Below, in pieces: positions 30,851 to 42,089 of a stretch of 64,000 nucleotides of DNA; position 1 is the stretch's first letter, and each line of letters begins with the position of its first letter. The stretch spans positions 17,236 through 81,235 of the forward strand of contig NW_020167562.1 in the NCBI RefSeq assembly GCF_001641265.1, written 5' to 3'. Below the pieces are notes generated by a model. It was not told the DNA's origin. It saw only the letters and a list, made by a program, of their open reading frames with translations, and did no database searches. Origin of the DNA: Pseudogymnoascus destructans (taxonomy: Eukaryota > Ascomycota > Leotiomycetes > Thelebolales > Thelebolaceae). The translations under genes and the position numbers were made by a program.

Positions 30851-33616
30851 ATGGCTGCGACAGCTTTCACCCAGGCTGAGCTTATCAGGTAGCAAGCGTC
30901 TTTTACCACGACGATGGTTCAATTCTAACTGTAACAGCTCGCTCTCTCAAAATGATATACCTATCAAACTGCGTTGTGCAATATGCAGCAAACTGGCAAT
31001 GAATGCATTTCGCCTGCCATGCTGTGAACAAGCAATCTGCGAGGATTGTAAGTACCTAGAAGCCTCCGTGAGATAAACATTGGACTAACAAGTTATTCTA
31101 GGCCAATCCTCCCTCCCTTCATCTTGCCCGGTCTGCGAACATACACCGGTGGCTGCAGAGGACTGCAAGCCTCACAAATCACTACGAACCACAATTAAGG
31201 TGTTCCTAAGGACGGAAGAAAAGAAGAGAGTCGCGCTGCAAGCAAAATCAATCAAGGATACACCTCCAATCACACCAGTCGAAGATGCTCCAGTCCCAGT
31301 CACAGCGCCCGAGGAGCCAATTTCAGAGGCTCCAGCTGAAGATACGACCGAGGAATCATTACCTATAACGGATCAGGCGGCAGTGTCCGAACAAGACGGG
31401 GCTGCCGATGGAACATCTGTTATGAATGGCGAAGCTGTGAATGAAGACCATAAAGATATCCTACAACAATCAATTGAGGTAAGATGACTTAACCTGCGTC
31501 GTTGGCACACACTAACAGTTCCCAGGAAATCGCGCCCGGCCAAGAACATACAGGGGAGGATACAACCGCTGGAGAGGTCGCGACTGACGCGAACGTGGCC
31601 ACGCAAGAAGGGGAAAAGGACGCCAATGGTGAGGCCGTAGGTATGGTAGGGGTAGGGATGCCTGGCATGCCAGGTGGATTTAACACAGCAATGGGTGGGT
31701 TCCTAAACATGACCGGCGACATGAACCGAATGCAGATGCAAATGGCCATGGCCATGCAGAATGGAATGGGGGCCAATGCTTTTGGCGGATTTCCAATGAT
31801 GGGTAATGCATATTCCTCATGATACAAAAGCAACTAGCTAACAATCGCGTCAGGAATGCCCGGAATGTCGATGGATCCAATGGCGATGCAGAACATGTTT
31901 ATGAATGGAGGATTCGGGGGTATGGGTATGAACGGCATGAACATGGGAATGGGAGGCATGGGAGGATTCGAAGGCGTGGCGGGACAAGGCTTCGGAGGTG
32001 GTGGTGGCGAATGGGGTGGACAACAGTGGAATATGGGTCAGAATAATTTCAATCCAAATGTTGCGCTTTCTGCGGGAATGGGCCACAATGACTATGGCGC
32101 CCCTCATAAGCCTGGATACCCCTTCCAACAACACCATGGTGCCGGTGCTGGCTATAGCCAAGGTGGCTACGGCCGCAACCAGTACAATGAGTATGGCCAC
32201 CACGGCGGCGGCGGCTTTGCTGGCCGCGGGAGAGGCAGAGGGCGTGGTGGCTACGGCCGCGGGGGCGGGTACGGGCATGGTGAGTACGCACAACACGGCA
32301 ACTACCAAAATAGCGTTGCGGGCCACGTGAGTGAATCCGCTGCGCCCCAAGGACCTAAGGAGCAACAGAGTACTGAGCCCGCATCTAATGTCGATGAGTT
32401 TGGCCGTGAAATCCGTACGCCACCCGCCATGGCAGAAACTGAAGTAACTGCCACAGACAATGCGGAGACAAACGGTTTGACCGCCGATGGCGACGCACAG
32501 GCTGCCACTAACCCCCTAGACAACTCCTCTGATGTCCCGGATACGGGCCCAAAGCCGATCCAGACGCTGGAAGAGATCGAGCAGGCGCAGTTTACGAGCT
32601 ATGGCCACGGAGGCGTGTATGTAGCCCGAAATAGCGCGTATGCGACTCAAGCGCCGCCGCCGTTGGCGGATGTGCCGATTAATGCTCCCACAGGCCCGAA
32701 GGCGATGCGAGAGGGGCTGCCTAACACGAGTATCCTACACTTGCGTGGAAGGGCACCGTTTGACGAGTCAGGGCGGGAGAGCGGGTCTTCTGCGGTGCCG
32801 GAGACGGAGATGAATGGCCGTGTAGGATTGGATGGTGAGGGAGCCGAGCCGGGAGAGGGAGTCCAGCCGCGGAACGCTTCGAAATCGAGGTCCCGGTCGA
32901 GGTCGCCGAGACGTGAGAGGAGAGAACGACACCGTCGTCGGAGAGACGAGTCGACTTCTGATGGCAGCAGGGCGCGGAGGCGGGAGAGGCGGCGGAGAGA
33001 GAGACGGCGTGAGGAGGGCGAGGGCGTTGGGGACGGTGGAGAAGATGTCCTTGAAGACGAAACGGAAGCGGAGGCTAGGCGCGAGAGGAGGGAGAGACGG
33101 AGGCGAGAGAGGGATAGCGACCGTGACGGCGGGCGTGATCGAGACCGCGATCGGGACTATAATAGGGAGCGTGGCGATCGGGATAGAGAGCGGGAGAGGA
33201 ATCGAGACGGGGGGCGCGAGAAGGACAGAGACCGTGACCGAGACCGCGAGAGGGAGAGGGACCACGACCGCGACCACGGCCACAAATCCTCATCACATAA
33301 GCACCGCTCGCGTTCGCGCTCTCGCCGCCGCCGCCAACATTCTCCCTCGGCGCAGAACGGCGATGCCGCTACGGAAGACGGATTTCGTCTGCCGATGGGG
33401 CCTCGCGCAATGTCTGGGAAAGAGAATCACGTCGACCCTGTTGCGAAGGATCCGCATACGGCTGAGAGGGAGGCGAGGGATCGGGAGAGGCTTGTTAGGG
33501 AGGCACAGCGGATGGCTGGGCTGGGAGGGGGTGGTGGCGAGAGGAAGAGGGGTGTTAGATCCGGGTCTGGTGGTGGGGAGGAGGGGGGGAGGAGGAAGAG
33601 GGGGAGGGGGGAGTGA
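30851..33616 (+). CDS. RING-finger protein with Met/Gly-rich and Arg/Asp-rich regions
   Basis: Five exons (30851-30888, 30938-31047, 31102-31478, 31526-31802, 31854-33616) encode 854 aa; introns are 47-54 bp with GT-AG ends. A C4C4-type RING (CAIC, LPCCEQAICEDC, CPVC) spans residues about 26-61, directly followed by HKSLRTTIKVFLRTEEKKR, a conserved helix in fungal relatives. The middle is Met/Gly-rich (MGMNGMNMGMGGMGG), then RG-rich (GRGRGRGRGGYGRGGGY). The C-terminal third alternates Arg with Asp, Glu and Ser and resembles RS/RD domains of RNA-processing factors. The RING resembles RBBP6/Mpe1-type fingers that start IPxxLxCxIC, so a nuclear role in mRNA processing or ubiquitination is plausible but inferred. 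Truncated gypsy-B begins about 24 bp after the stop. Confidence 0.83.
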
Positions 33617-33639
33617 ACTTGGGTCATCTGGGGGAGTTA

Positions 33640-35186
33640 GGAGCGTTCTTTTGTAAGTCGGCATGCTACGACAAGGATAGCATTGTTTCCTTCACACAAT
33701 GGCAATCCTGTAATTAAGTCGAGTGAAATGTCCTGCCACGGCTGGCTGCCAACAGGGATTGGTTGAAGAAGTCCATTATAAGCATCTCTTGTAGGTTTTG
33801 ATCTTTTGCAGATATGGCAGTTCTTGATGTATTGTATAATTATCTTATCCATCCGGGGCCAGTAATACTGTCTTTTGATGACCCGAATCATATTCCCAAT
33901 GCCAGGGTGTACCATTTTGACATGCTTAACATGTTCCTCCTTACTTGTACTATAGACAAGAAGATCATCCATGTATGCAGTGACAAATTTGTTTATGTAT
34001 TCCATTAATGTTTCATTCATATATCGTTGGAATGTTGCTGGGCCATTCGTAAGTCCAAATGGGAGAACTTTGTATTTGTATGATCCAAATCGAGTTTTGA
34101 ATGTTGTCAGATCTTCGTCCTCCTCTGTCTGCATGTGAATTCGATTAAAGGCATGTCTAATATCAATCTTTGTAAGATATTTGGCATCCGTGATTTGAGC
34201 CAATGTTTCATCAATGAGGGAAAGTGGGTATGAGTCTTTCCTTGTGATCGCATTTAGTTTGTGATAGTCTACGCAAAATCGAAGTCCACCTCCTGGTTTG
34301 CGTACAAATAACACAGGTGAGGCAAATGGTGCTTGCTAGCTTCGATGAATCCTTTGGTAAGATTGTCCTCCACGTATTTCTTCACAAGATCAAGCTCTTC
34401 TCGAGACATGTATAGAGTGGTGCATGCCCTAGTTTCGAGTTCCCTTCTAACACAATGTGATGGTCTACATATCTGTGAGGCGGGAGCTTGTCTGCAGCCT
34501 GTTTTGAGAACACATCGGGATATTTATGGAACTCCTTTGGGAGGATCAGTTTTGGGTCGATTTCTTTCGTTTCCTCCTTTGCTTGTTCAGCGAGTATATC
34601 TTTAAATGATACTGCATTTCTGCTTCCGAAGCATATTGAATGGTGCAGCTCCAATCATTGTAACAGTGCATTTGTTCTTGTTCTTATAATGAGGTTAGAG
34701 GGCTGGCTTCGGAGCTTCTTTATCTTGTATTTCCTTCTCAGCTTGGGGACTTGTAGTTTTCAGTTTTAAAGTGTCTGTTGGTGTAGTGTGCTGGCAGTGA
34801 CCCTTTGTAAAGATGACTTGGTCGTTTACCATATTGAGTGTGACTCCATGCTGCTTCATCCAAGCTTTCACAAGAATGATAGAATGTTTCCCAAGAGTAG
34901 TAATGAATAGAGGGCATAGACTTTCAACGTGATCTCCAATTTGTAGTCGAGGGTATATAGCATGCGTAACTGTAGGTGCTGCAACTCCATTAAATCCTTC
35001 AATGTTCTTTGGTTTTATAAGTTGGATAGGAGAGATGTTCTCAATTTCACAAATTCGTTTTGCGTCAACAGCATTCACAAAGCTTCCACCTGTTGCACCG
35101 CTATCCATTAAGGCTTGCATGACAATTTGATTCCTTCCTATTCTGCAGGTAGCTAAGAATGGAGTGTCATAGTCAAAATGGGACAA
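33640..35186 (-). pseudogene. gypsy-B protease and RT-integrase remnant
   Basis: Protease appears as ALMDSGATGGSFV near 35115. A frame-broken spacer follows (34654-34315). Reverse transcriptase reads KPGGGLRFCVDYHKLNAIT, LPFGLTNGPATFQ and the catalytic YMDDLLVYS. Directly after EEHVKHV the frame enters integrase: HPGIGNMIRVIKRQYYWPRM, then CHICKRSKP (HHCC zinc finger) and DLITGLP (first catalytic Asp). RNase H is absent because of an in-frame internal deletion. Integrase stops at about 33640, where the element is cut. Confidence 0.85.
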
Positions 35187-35245
35187 TGATGAGGCAGAGG
35201 AGGCAATTCTTGCTGTAGAACCTCTAGCGACGTCTTTTCTAGAGG

Positions 35246-36484
35246 CTATTCTTTTCCCGACTCATACTGGGTAGGATCCTCAGTATCAGAGATCTCATTG
35301 AGTCTGCCTTTCTGTTTCTGAGGGCAGTCATGAGCACGATGGCCGCTTTCGTGGCAATGGAAGCATTTTCCAAGCTTCATGAGCGATTCTTTCTCAGGAT
35401 CTTGGTGGGGAGAGCGGTAGAGCTTCTTCTGTGGTGCCACTATTTCAACAGCAGTACTAGAAGTAGGGATCTGGCCACTCTGCTTCTGGTAGGCGAACGG
35501 CTGTGGCTTCATTCTCTTCTCCTTTTCTTGAAATCTCTGTAGGTTTTGGTCCACAAGCATCCATTTCTTCGCGAATTCATGTAGAGTGGTAGCTCCCACT
35601 TCTGCAACAAGGGCTTTCTGCATGCCTTGGTTGATTTTAAATCAGAGATCGTCAAGCAAGGTCTCTTCTGAGTAGTCCAGCTCTTCAGTGAGTCTCTGGA
35701 ATTCAGCCCAGAATGTTGTGAAGGTATTCTTGCCTTGGTATAACTTGCGATACTCAGTTTGTGCAGTGTGTCTCCTATTGGGGTCGCTAAACACTTTCTC
35801 GAGGAGTTGGAGGATTTCTTCTGCTGACTGAAGCATGTTTGGTGAGGTAATGCGAAGCCTTGGGTTCACATGGCGAACTGCGAGTCCTCCTAGTCTGCTT
35901 TGGAGATAACTCATCTGCATCTTGTCATTTGGGAAGTGGTCGATGTTGGCTTCCAGCTTGAGTTGGATCTTCACAACCCAGTCTTCAAAAGCTGGTTCAA
36001 TCCCATCTGTAAGAATAGGAGGATCCGGAATGCGAGCAGACTGGCGAGGTGCTGCATTGCGAATAGGAGCTGTATTCTCAAGATATTTTTGAATGCCTTG
36101 CAGTTTAGTAATCTTTTCATCCTTGTCTTGAATTTCTTCTTGGAGCTGTAGAATAGCATCATTTCGCTCTGCAATAGTAGCATCAGAAGCTTGACCGATG
36201 ATGAGGTAGTCCTTCATAATGGCTTTCAACATTGACCAGGCGTACTCTTGGCTGCTAGGTGACAGCTTTTGGAATTCAGTGTAGGTGTTGACATTCCAAT
36301 TCCTCATCTGGTGGCCGTTTGATAGTATAGACTGGTGTCTTTCTTGAGCTGTTTTGCCCATCCTCTTGAAATCTTCTTGGGCTTCGAGGAAGCCATCTTG
36401 AAGTTCATCTCTCTTCTCAGACTCATCTGCCAAGGTTGTTTTCTCATTTATAGACTCATAGTCTTCTGGGTTTTGGTCAGCCAT
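35246..36484 (-). pseudogene. gypsy-B gag with CCHC zinc knuckle
   Basis: ATG at 36484 opens a 280-aa capsid-like frame with an acidic, coiled N-terminus (LQEEIQDKDEKITKLQ) and the gag helices LEKVFSDPNRRHTAQTEYRKL and TFWAEFQRLTEELDYSEE. A stop at about 35642 splits it from a second block (35623-35246) with the zinc knuckle CFHCHESGHRAHDC. Order and motifs match Ty3/gypsy gag. Confidence 0.85.
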
Positions 36485-36489
36485 CTTGG

Positions 36490-36886
36490 TGTAACGCTGA
36501 CTTCTAAACGATAGAAGACACAGAGGTTTCTTGCGTAAGGTTGACTTGACAGAGGAGGCAGGGGATTAAACACAAAGGCTTTCCAAGTAACACGTTACAG
36601 TATTGTAAAGAATACTATATTGAGTTGAGCACGAAGCTCCTATCTAAGGAAATACTATCTACTTATATAGTGGCGTCGTGCCTCATGGGTAATCTGGATA
36701 GTTGGCGGATAGCTAGATATTCAGGAAGTTCGTGGATAGCTCAACTATCCAATATCCACTAGTTTCTGCAACTATCCATTAGCCCCGTCACATGGCAGCC
36801 TACCCCGCTTGCCCCCTGTGACTCACATGTCACGTTACTAGGCCCTGGTCCTGTAACCATGACGTCACGTTACCGTAGCCGTAACA
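36490..36886 (-). repeat. Solo LTR, family A, with TSD CTTGG
   Basis: This 397-bp copy is flanked by perfect CTTGG repeats at 36485-36489 and 36887-36891. It inserted five bases upstream of the gypsy-B gag ATG, between leader and gag. It is close in sequence to the copy at 5028, so it is probably recent relative to its host element. Confidence 0.93.
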
Positions 36887-37232
36887 CTTGGCTTTTTCTT
36901 TGGCTGTGTGTGCCATAGCAGCTTTGCTATTCTTTCAGTTTTCGTATTCAGTAGATCAGACTCGTATCGCCAAAGGCCCTATTGCACAGTTTGTCGACTG
37001 TAGGAGCCACTCAAGAGGAGCGCACTTCCCTCACAGCTATATTCCTTGTCAAGGGAGCGTTGTGAAAGGTCTGATCTATGAAGTCTGTGGTGTTCTGGTG
37101 TTTCTGGTGTGTTCTGTTGTGTTCTGGAATCGACTTTAGGATATGGTTGTAGGGTTTCCAAAGAAGGGAATTCAAATTTCAGTATCAAGGTTCAGGCTCA
37201 GAGAGCAAAAGAAAGGTGAGATTCAATCTTAT

Positions 37233-37521
37233 GTTACGATGGTCACGGAGGTCAAGAAGCCAGTCTGGAGAATAATAAGCTAGATTGAATCTAAAGAGAG
37301 AAGAAGAAGAAGAAGGAAGGAAGGTGAGGCTATTCCTCGTAATATACAGTTGTCTGCTTAGCGGTTATAGCCTTTGTGGCTAAGGCTGCACCCATAACAA
37401 CCGTAAGAACCATAACAACCATAACAACCATAACAACCATAACAACCATAACAACCATAACAACCATAACAACCATAACAACCATAACAACTGTAACAAC
37501 CTGTAAGCTATAATCGTAACA
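37233..37521 (-). repeat. gypsy-B 5' LTR with 9-bp minisatellite
   Basis: A 289-bp LTR has perfect TGTTACGAT...ATCGTAACA ends. It contains an array of about eleven 9-bp CATAACAAC units at 37391-37500 and a (AAG)n-like tract at 37290-37320. No 3' partner exists in the window. Confidence 0.85.
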
Positions 37522-37922
37522 GATATAGGTATTGCAGTTTGTAAGAAGCGCTACTAGTAGAAAGTATACACTAACAGGTTGGAACCCTAACAGAAGCCCC
37601 TTTCTAAAGGATATATACGTCCAAAGGACGTAGACATTGCCAAAGGCTTGCTTAATAGCAATTCGAGCAGAGGAAAGCGCTTTATTCCAAGCCCTTTTCT
37701 TAACACTAAGGATGTGTCTTCCTTACAGATGGGTCTATAGGCAAGCTGTACTAAAGGCAGCTCTATATGCCAGGTCACCATATATTCAAAGGATAGTCTC
37801 ATGACCATTCATAACCTAGATAGCAATAGGGGGGCCATAGGGTATATTCAGTAGATTTGGAGGCTAGATAGGAGGCATATTAGCCTAGAACGTTAACTAG
37901 AATGTTAAATAGGGGATATTCA
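37522..37922. other. Short unassigned repeat-flank DNA
   Basis: This AT-rich spacer separates gypsy-B and Fot-2b. A 73-aa minus-strand frame is open but unrecognised and has no supporting motif. Confidence 0.5.
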
Positions 37923-39769
37923 TAACGTACATGTATAGCGAAAGCGCCAAAATTATCTACCCTCACGACAAACATTGCGATAAATCTACCACAACATTAG
38001 AAATCAATTGAAACTACTCGGAGTCCTCTTCCTCAGAGGTGTCTATTACAATCTGACACGTGCGCGCATTGTGCCCAGTCTCACCACACTTGCCACAGCG
38101 ACGGGCACGGGTTTCTTCCCTTGGCTTCTGACCACGGCTTGCCCTTATTTCCTGCTCTACCTGCTGCACAACATCCCTCTCATCCTGTAGCTCTTGCGCC
38201 CCTTGTTGACTAAGTGATCCTCCTTGCTGTAGTCGTGTCTTCCTAGCTCTCCGGCGCTTGCTTAGTACTTCATTTGCCTGTCATAGGTTTTGGTTCTCTC
38301 CCTTTAGCAGTGCTAATTGATGCATTATTTGCGATGCACCCTTTGTAAACTGGTCAACAGCTGCATAGATTGAGGTTGGAGAGCTATTTTGATGGCGTGA
38401 AATCCGAGTTTTAATAAATGTAGACTGTGACATAGCTTCAATTGGGTTGTTTGGTGTCTGAGAAACCCAAGGTTGAGCAGTACCTGGGCTGGAGCTTGGA
38501 GGCGTTGGTGTCCTTAACTTAAGATCAAGTGTAGATATCACTCTCTCAGGGTCAAATGGAAGAAGCCCTGCCCCTCGGAACCCGCCTCGAATGTTACTTT
38601 CCGTCATTGTAGTGTTAAATGCAGCATGGAAGGCAGGAAAGAAGTCATCCTTTGTAATATGAGAAATATGAGCCTGCATCATATCTTCAATTTGCCGACC
38701 ATAGGCCTGCTTTAACGGGCCAAAATAGCCAACATCAAGTGGCTGGAGTAGATGAGAAGAGTGAGCAGGCATACAAAGCGTAATAATGTTGTGTTCCTTG
38801 CAGTACTCCTCAAACTCATCTGAGTGGTGGCTCTCATGACCATCAAGGACTAACAAGCGATAACCACCAACACTCTGGGCCTTTGTATGCTTCTCAAAGT
38901 GCTGAATCCAATCCATGCCTCTCTCGTTTGTAGTCCAGCCATTTTCAGTAACAGAAATCACCCAATCGCTTGAAAATCCACTATTCTCATACCATGATGT
39001 AAGGTGGTTTTTGCCTGCAACAATGATAAATGGTGGTACTGCCCAACCTTGAGAACTAACGCCTTGGATTACTGTAACCCATTCCCGATTACCAGGCTGT
39101 ACCTTCTTTGCTTTTGCCCGCCCGTCTGAGCTTGTTACAACCATAGCAGTTGAGATAACGCCCATCATAAACCCAGTCTCATCAAAGTTGTAGATATCTG
39201 CTTCATCAATACCATATTTCGCAATTGTGTTACGCACAAGCTCAAACCAGCCATTAATAACTTCTGGATCTTCGCACTTAGCCCTCTGGTAGTCGTATTT
39301 GCGCTGAAAGCGTGTCTGGAGCTCTACACACCGCTTAACAAAGTTTGAAGCCCAACGCGACCCAACGCGTGACGCGTCGCGTGTTGCAAGTAGTCGACTT
39401 GCCATATCTTCAACAACAGACAGCCGAGGAGGAAACCCTTTGGCAGCTAGGTCGAGTATATACTGAACAAGGACGGACTCCTCTAGGTTAGTTAATTTCC
39501 GTGAGTTGGCTTGGATATCGCGTCGTGAAGGTACACCTTCTAGACGACGACCTAGCTTGCGGTGGTCCACAGAATAGATCCTAGCAGCAACTCGAAGGCG
39601 TAACTTTGGGTCGCTTTGCATAGCCTGGATAGCTAGCACTAATTGGCTTTCATCGTTTTTATGGGGCATGTTTTGTTGTTGAGGAATTTAACATTTAGTT
39701 GGGGGGTTTGGTCACGGCATCATTTTGGCGCTTTCGCTTGTTTGGCGCTTTCGCTATACATGTACGTTA
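37923..39769 (-). mobile_element. Fot-2b: Fot/pogo transposon
   Basis: The TA-flanked element has ends TAACGTACATGTATAGCG and its reverse complement at 39769. The right end carries the subterminal motif (CGAAAGCGCCAAA type) twice, but the left end keeps only one clear copy. At 1847 bp it is close to Fot-2a in length. Confidence 0.92.
38014..39669 (-). pseudogene. Fot-2b transposase with one premature stop
   Basis: ATG at 39669 opens 462 codons with all three catalytic aspartates (YNFDETGFMMG, LVLDGHESHHS, LLQPLDVGYFGPLK) before a TGA at 38281-38283. The other copies have an Arg codon there, so a CGA-to-TGA transition is likely. The frame then continues to a TAG at 38014, adding a basic region (SKRRRARKTRLQQGG) and a CCHC knuckle of the form CxxCxxTGHNARTC. 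The catalytic core is intact, but a C-terminally truncated product would lack the knuckle. Confidence 0.87.
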
Positions 39770-39985
39770 GATCAATGGAATTATCAACAACTTCATCTTC
39801 ATACATTAGAACATAGTTTTACAGCTAACCTAATATAATTTAACTAACTACTTATGAATAGTAACCCTACCTACTACACTGTAGCAGTCACTATCCTAAT
39901 TAGGTGATTATGATGCCAAGCCTACTAGGGTTTATATTTCCTACTATGGCTAGTTTTATGGGGCTGCTACAAAATGGAGCAGCGT
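39770..39985. other. Spacer between Fot-2b and Fot-3a
   Basis: Short AT-rich DNA with no gene seen. Confidence 0.5.
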
Positions 39986-41713
39986 TAACGTAAGTCGTGG
40001 CATAACGCAACGGGTGTCGTAACGCAACTGATAACCGAGGACTACCAACTTGTAACTTGAATAACTCAACAATGGTGCGTAGGAAAAGCGTAGCGATGGC
40101 GGATTTAGAGTCTCGTATTACTCAGGCGATAACTGGCGTTCAAAATGGTGAATATAAAAGCTTGTATAAGGCTGCCCAGGACTTGGGGTTGACGCGGAGC
40201 ACATTGACGCGACGCGTCAATGGGGGGTTATCTCGCCATCAAGCCCGCCAACAACAGCAGAAACTCTCATACGCTCAGGAAAACGTACTTCTCAAGTGGA
40301 TCAAAGACTTAACAATCAGTGGGTACTCTCCTGGTCATCGCTTATTAAAAGAAATAGCAGAGGAACTGCGTAAAAAACGAACATATGATTTGGACAATGC
40401 GACACCCGACGTGCTTGAACTCCAACCACATGATACGCTTGGTGAGTACTGGGTTCCCCGATTCATTATACGACACCCACATCTCAAAGTTGCTATTGGA
40501 CGTCGAATTGAGTCTGTACGAATGGACGGGGCAACAAAACCAGTGCTTGACGCATGGTTTGACGCGTATCAGAAAGTGGTTCAAGAACACGGAATCGACC
40601 AAAAAGACATATATAACATGGACGAGTCTGGATTTTCGATTGGGACAATGGAGGCAACGCGTATAATACTCGATTCATCACTTCGTACAAAGCACCCGTC
40701 AAGAATGGGTTTCGATGGTGGATTGAACAATTCTACCACCGCTCGGGATATTCAAAGGGTCGAACGTCTTACAGAACTGGATACCGAATAGCGTACATAA
40801 TGAATAGTTCTTTTCAGCAAATACAAAGGGTTGGATGAGTAACGTTCACGGTTTAGAGTGGTTGAGGCGTGTTTTTGAACCGATAACCCGAGCAAAAGCA
40901 GGCAGACAACACCGACTTCTTATCTGTGATGGCCACGGGTAGCTTTATAGCACACTGTCTGTAAAATCGAATTTCGCTTCTTATCCTACCGCCTCATACA
41001 TCACACTTGCTGCAGCCGCTTGATGTTGCGATTTTTGGCCCTCTCAAAAAACGGCTGACAGCGGCACTATCGCACTTGAACCAAGCACAACTCGTACGAA
41101 TACAGAAGTACGAGTGGATGGAAGCATATATTCGAGCACGATCAGATGTATGCAATCGTGAGAACATCGAATCTGCCTGGCGCGGTGCTGGTTTAATCCC
41201 ATTCAACCCACAAAGAGTACGTCGTACGATGGCCCGCGATGCAACACCCGAGCAAGAAAGACCAAGAACACCAACCCAGTTTGGTATTTTTAATCAAGTC
41301 TTTGTAAATAGCTCGCCACCTGATCCAGCGATACTGCGAGATGCGAATAAGCTACTTAATTCAACAATTAAGGACCATACGACTGTTGCAACACCAGTCC
41401 GCAGATATATCCAAAAACTGACAACCGGGACTGAGCAAATTCATGCGCAAAGTATCGTCCACCAACATGATGCCAACAACTTACGAGAATGCTACAAAAA
41501 GTCAAGGTAGGAAAACACGAAAGGGAAAGGGAAAGGCAGTTGTGTACATTTCTGATAGTGATTGCGATGATGAAGAAGTGCTTCACGAGGATTCTAAGAG
41601 CGATACTGGGTCATGTATTATTGTTGATGTTTAGCTATTTAATTTTCTACGTCGTTCTCCTCTGATATCCGTTGCGTTACGACACCCGTTGCGTTACGCC
41701 ACGACTTACGTTA
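39986..41713 (+). mobile_element. Fot-3a: Fot/pogo transposon
   Basis: TA-flanked ends begin TAACGTAAGTCGTGGC. The motif GTAACGCAAC (with a CATAACGCAAC variant) occurs twice in each end. Length is 1728 bp including TAs. It inserted about 380 bp upstream of the UTP16-like start codon. Confidence 0.92.
40072..41634 (+). pseudogene. Fot-3a transposase with small deletions
   Basis: ATG at 40072 starts a pogo-type transposase with HTH text (YKSLYKAAQDLGLTRSTLTRR) and the first Asp in YNMDESGFSIG. After about 40700 the frame breaks several times. Compared with the intact Fot-3b, segments are missing within the strand before GWxSNxHGLEWL and within the DGHDSHISGSF block, here shortened to DGHG. The third Asp in LLQPLDVAIFGPLK is present. 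The C-terminus ends with an acidic tail at 41634. Decay is by short deletions, not by C-to-T changes. Confidence 0.85.
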
Positions 41714-42089
41714 CAGCAAATCTAAATTGCTCTAATGCGCCTCTGCTGTGTGCACCGAGAAGAGCTCCCATCGACTGCATTTTAAGCCGGATGGGGCTAA
41801 TCGGCCAATTGGCCCTTAAACTTGGCGCGGCTAGTGTGTGGCGTTTGCGGAAGTCTTTCGCGTGTAAGAGAATATGAAATAATCGATATAATATCAAGGG
41901 GCGTTCATGCTCTTCGATTATGAAATACAGAATGCCTCAAGATGCCGTGGTTGCTCACGTGCAAATAAACTCTTGGTCCGTGCACGATACCAAATTCTCT
42001 ACGGCGGCCAAGAACTTTATTCTCAAAAAAAGTTGAAACGCCATCCTTCCACCCTGCATGACGGCCATCGCTCAAACCGAACTCTTCTA

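Larger units (their letters stand above)
33640..37521 (-). mobile_element. gypsy-B LTR retrotransposon, 3' truncated, with nested solo LTR
   Basis: The element is on the minus strand: 5' LTR at 37233-37521, then gag, protease and reverse transcriptase, ending abruptly in integrase at about 33640. The 3' LTR is missing. The RNase H and part of integrase are deleted. A solo LTR-A (36490-36886) lies just before the gag start. A forward fragment of the same LTR family opens the window at 1-89. Confidence 0.88.
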
